From: Leclercia adecarboxylata | GTDB lineage: Bacteria; Pseudomonadota; Gammaproteobacteria; Enterobacterales; Enterobacteriaceae | Direction of reading: 5' to 3' | Length of the DNA: 61,312 bases | NCBI GenBank assembly: GCA_002360945.1 | Contig: DERO01000040.1 | Span: forward strand, 1-61,312 | Shown here: positions 58,488 to 61,312 of the stretch, one piece after another | Position numbering within the stretch: the stretch's first letter is position 1 | Layout of the letters: each line of letters starts with the position of its first letter | The notes under the pieces: model-generated | The model's database searches: none | Seen by the model: the letters and a program-made list of their open reading frames with translations, nothing else | Told to the model about the DNA's origin: nothing | Position numbers and translations under genes: made by a program

Positions 58488-59990
58488 ATGAGTACACCCC
58501 TGCTGATTGCCCGGACGCTGGATAACGAACTTTATCTCCTGCCCGCAATGGCAAACCGCCATGGCCTGATTACCGGCGCCACCGGCACGGGTAAAACGGT
58601 AACGCTGCAAAAGCTGGCCGAGTCATTTTCGCGTATCGGCGTGCCGGTATTTATGGCCGACGTGAAAGGCGATCTCAGTGGCGTTGCGCGGGAGGGTGTC
58701 GGCTCGGAGAAACTTCTTGAACGGTTGAAAAATATCGGCGTCACCGACTGGCAAGCCGAGAGCAATCCGGTGGTGGTCTGGGATATTTTCGGTGAGAAAG
58801 GCCATCCGGTGCGCGCCACCGTGTCCGATCTCGGTCCACTGCTGCTGGCACGACTGCTCGATCTGAACGAGGTGCAGTCTGGCGTGCTGAACATCATCTT
58901 CCGCATTGCTGACGATCAGGGTCTGCTGCTGCTCGACTTTAAAGATCTGCGGGCCATTACCCAGTACATCGGGGATAACGCCAAATCTTTCCAGAATCAG
59001 TATGGCAATATCAGCAGCGCCTCCGTCGGCGCTATCCAGCGCGGATTACTGACGCTGGAACAACAGGGTGCCGAACATTTCTTTGGTGAACCTATGCTGG
59101 ATATCAAAGACTGGATGCGCACCGACAGCAATGGTAAAGGCATCATTAATATCCTCAGTGCGGAAAAGCTCTACCAGATGCCGAAGCTCTACGCTGCCAG
59201 CCTGCTGTGGATGCTCTCCGACCTCTTTGAGCAACTGCCGGAAGCGGGCGATCTGGAAAAACCGAAGCTCGTCTTCTTCTTTGACGAAGCCCATCTGCTG
59301 TTCAGCGATGCGCCACAGGTGCTGCTGGATAAGATCGAGCAGGTGATCCGCCTAATCCGCTCCAAAGGGGTAGGCGTTTATTTTGTTTCGCAGAACCCTG
59401 CCGATATTCCCGACAACGTGCTGGGCCAGTTGGGCAATCGCGTCCAGCACGCCCTGCGCGCCTTTACGCCCAAAGATCAGAAGGCGGTGAAAGCCGCAGC
59501 GCAGACCATGCGCGCCAACCCGTCCTTTGATACCGAAGCGGCTATCCAGGCACTGGGAACCGGCGAGGCGCTGATCTCTTTTCTCGATGCTAAAGGCAGC
59601 CCGTCAATGGTGGAGCGCGCGATGGTTATCGCCCCCAACTCCCGGATGGGGCCCGTCAGTGACGATGAGCGTAACGGGCTGATCAACCATTCGCCAGTCT
59701 ACGGCAAATACGAAGATCAGGTGGACAGAGAGTCTGCCTTTGAGATGCTGCAAAAAGGGGTGCAAACCAGTCCGGCACAGCAGGAGGCTCCCGCCGCGAA
59801 AGGCCAGTCCGTTGCGGTTGATGACGGGATCCTCGGCGGGTTGAAGGACATCCTGTTTGGCAGCACCGGTCCACGCGGCGGTAAACGCGACGGGGTGGTG
59901 CAAACCATGGCGAAAAGCGCGGCACGTCAGGTGACGAATCAGATTGTCCGCGGGGTGCTGGGCAGTTTATTAGGTGGACGCCGAAGATAA
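58488..59990 (+). CDS. yjgR: YjgR HerA-like ATPase (DUF853)
   Basis: P-loop ATPase of 500 residues, as in E. coli, related to HerA/TraG-type DNA pumps; function unknown. Walker A is GATGTGKT (30-37), Walker [11 protein letters not shown] near 265, and a sensor-like [23 protein letters not shown] segment follows. The tail GSLLGGRRR is intact. It is convergent with yhcC and overlaps its 3' end by 21 bases, which is the right junction of the relocated block. Confidence 0.93.
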   Translation: MSTPLLIARTLDNELYLLPAMANRHGLITGATGTGKTVTLQKLAESFSRIGVPVFMADVKGDLSGVAREGVGSEKLLERLKNIGVTDWQAESNPVVVWDIFGEKGHPVRATVSDLGPLLLARLLDLNEVQSGVLNIIFRIADDQGLLLLDFKDLRAITQYIGDNAKSFQNQYGNISSASVGAIQRGLLTLEQQGAEHFFGEPMLDIKDWMRTDSNGKGIINILSAEKLYQMPKLYAASLLWMLSDLFEQLPEAGDLEKPKLVFFFDEAHLLFSDAPQVLLDKIEQVIRLIRSKGVGVYFVSQNPADIPDNVLGQLGNRVQHALRAFTPKDQKAVKAAAQTMRANPSFDTEAAIQALGTGEALISFLDAKGSPSMVERAMVIAPNSRMGPVSDDERNGLINHSPVYGKYEDQVDRESAFEMLQKGVQTSPAQQEAPAAKGQSVAVDDGILGGLKDILFGSTGPRGGKRDGVVQTMAKSAARQVTNQIVRGVLGSLLGGRRR

Positions 59991-60911
59991 CGCGGGCACC
60001 CAGGGCGTGCCCAGCGCCGAGCCCTGAACACCCTGCTCGTTCAGGTAGCGGTCCAGTTCCACCATCCCCGTCCAGCGGTTTTCGCACCATAGCGGTGCCA
60101 GCAGCGTTGGACGGCGGGCACTGGCGGAGATGCGGTGATACACCACCTCCGGCGGGGTGTGACGGATCATCTCCCCGGCCGTCACTACATATTCGTCCAG
60201 CTCAATGCCGTTCAGGCGTCCGGCCTCCCAGGCTTTAGCCATAATGCTGCCCGTCACGATATGCAGCGGATGCAGCTTGATGCCGTCGACGCCGGTTTCC
60301 ACCACCTTATGCAATGTTTCCAGCGCATGGGCTTGCCCTTCCCCCGGCAGGCCGACAATCAGATGGGTGCAAACCTTCAGCCCGCGTTCGCGCGCCAGCC
60401 GCGTGGTATGCTGATAGCAGGCAAAATCGTGGCCGCGGTTAATACGGTGCAGGGTTTTATCGTGCGCGGTCTGCAATCCCAGCTCCAGCCAGATCTCATA
60501 CCCTTGCTCTTTGTATTCACTGAGCAGATCGAGCACCGCCTCCGGCACGCAGTCTGGCCGTGTCCCGACGCAAAGCCCGACGATATTTGCCTGGCTCACC
60601 GCCTGTTGATACATCGAACGCAGCACCTGGACTTCCGCCCATGTGCTGGTATAGGCCTGAAAATAGGCCAGATACTGTTTCGCCCGGTTCACCCGCGTCG
60701 ACTGGTGGGCAAGCTGCGCCGCAATAGACTGATGCTGCTGCGCTTCGTCGGCAAACGAGGCCACATTACAGAAGGTACAGCCGCCGCGCCCGATAGTGCC
60801 GTCGCGATTCGGGCAGCTGAATCCCCCGTGCAGCGACAGCTTATGGACCTTTTGCCCGTAGCGGCGTGAAAGATCCCCACCAAACATATTGACTAATTTC
60901 TGTAACTGCAT
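59970..60911 (-). CDS. yhcC: YhcC radical-SAM family protein, altered C-terminus
   Basis: Radical SAM protein of the TIGR01212 family, function unknown. From [20 protein letters not shown] it has 313 residues (E. coli about 309). Cys33, Cys45 and Cys48 in [19 protein letters not shown] can ligate the Fe-S cluster. It agrees with E. coli to ...[13 protein letters not shown]; then ALSSAST replaces the short E. coli ending. Those last codons lie opposite the end of yjgR, so the old 3' end appears to have been replaced at the junction. Upstream extension to 60953 is not supported. Confidence 0.93.
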   Translation of the reverse strand: MQLQKLVNMFGGDLSRRYGQKVHKLSLHGGFSCPNRDGTIGRGGCTFCNVASFADEAQQHQSIAAQLAHQSTRVNRAKQYLAYFQAYTSTWAEVQVLRSMYQQAVSQANIVGLCVGTRPDCVPEAVLDLLSEYKEQGYEIWLELGLQTAHDKTLHRINRGHDFACYQHTTRLARERGLKVCTHLIVGLPGEGQAHALETLHKVVETGVDGIKLHPLHIVTGSIMAKAWEAGRLNGIELDEYVVTAGEMIRHTPPEVVYHRISASARRPTLLAPLWCENRWTGMVELDRYLNEQGVQGSALGTPWVPALSSAST

Positions 60912-61312
60912 AATCTGATAGACCGCCCCGTAGAAAGGGGACAAGCCTGCCATTTTTAACCTCCGACGGCGATGACCTGGATCAATCGTCCCGGCGTGCT
61001 TTTATCTTTTGCATAATTACCCAGAATAACTGCAATTTCATTCATCGCTCCTCTAATTACTTTTCCTTATGTTCTGCAGGATTTTTTCATTTATATCGCC
61101 TGTGCTGAAAAACAGTGACATCATGCGGGCTTTATTCCCGTGACGGCATTAAATCCTGCTTAAATCGCACTATTCAGCATGCTACAGCGATAATACCGCT
61201 TTCATATAGTGAGTCAGATCACACTACCCTAAAGCCCACAGCAAGGTTACAGGGATGTGAAACGCGTTAAATAATCAATAAAATCAGATTGATAACCTTC
61301 CTTTAGCACATT
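60912..61312 (+). promoter_or_regulatory. Gene-free region upstream of the expected gltBDF operon
   Basis: About 400 bases at the right edge contain no convincing gene on either strand. In E. coli, yhcC is followed by the divergent gltBDF (glutamate synthase) operon with a long regulatory region bound by Lrp, IHF and CRP. The AT-rich character of 61040-61312 and the CRP-like site fit that, but no gltB coding sequence is inside the window, so the assignment rests on context. Confidence 0.45.
61208..61223 (+). promoter_or_regulatory. CRP-like site
   Basis: AGTGA, six bases, TCACA differs from the CRP consensus TGTGA-N6-TCACA at one position. It lies in the expected gltB control region. Confidence 0.5.

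Noticed and set aside
58488..59990. YjgR as the HerA motor of an antiphage system
   Set aside because: HerA-type ATPases in defence pair with a nuclease or SIR2 gene. Here the neighbours are yhcC and a DHA kinase, and yjgR is a widespread core gene.

Overview
The window is ordinary chromosome from a member of the Enterobacteriaceae, probably close to Enterobacter, Lelliottia or Leclercia. Nearly every protein can be matched by eye to its Escherichia coli counterpart, usually at the same length. REP-type palindromes and many GC-rich Rho-independent terminators support this. No phage, plasmid, insertion sequence or CRISPR array is visible.

Layout. Positions 1-46010 follow the E. coli 71-72 min order with few changes: mtr (cut by the window edge), yrbN-deaD, nlpI, pnp, rpsO, truB, rbfA, infB, nusA, rimP, metY tRNA (all minus), argG (plus), leuU tRNA-secG, glmM-folP, ftsH-rlmE (minus), yhbY (plus), greA (minus), dacB-pmrA-pmrB (plus), obgE-yhbE-rpmA-rplU (minus), ispB and sfsB (plus), murA-ibaG, mlaBCDEF (minus), yrbG-kdsD-kdsC-lptC-lptA-lptB-rpoN-hpf-ptsN-rapZ-npr (plus), mtgA-elbB (minus), the ArcZ small RNA (plus) and arcB (minus). 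This stretch holds translation and ribosome assembly, RNA decay, envelope quality control (FtsH, NlpI, PBP4), peptidoglycan precursor supply (glmM, murA), quinone side-chain synthesis (ispB), retrograde phospholipid transport (Mla), Kdo and LPS export (kds, lpt), sigma-54 and the nitrogen PTS. A PmrA/PmrB-type two-component pair lies in tandem behind dacB, a place where E. coli has none.

Positions 46011-59996 are unexpected. E. coli has arcB directly beside yhcC. Here about 14 kb is interposed: lptG-lptF, pepA-holC-valS, yjgN, yjgM, ahr, a single-polypeptide dihydroxyacetone kinase, and yjgR. In E. coli these genes sit near 96 min. Order and orientation fit a circular permutation of the E. 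coli segment, as if a circle closing yjgM onto ahr had been opened between lptG and yjgR and placed between arcB and yhcC. At the right junction the end of yhcC runs 21 bases into the end of yjgR, giving YhcC a short non-homologous tail. The block rejoins lptFG with the lptCAB genes within 10 kb and puts arcB behind lptG.

The last 400 bases lie upstream of what is gltBDF in E. coli. They hold a good CRP-like site but no gene I can support. I found no undescribed defence or mobile system. The permuted block, its junctions and the pmrAB placement are the best leads.
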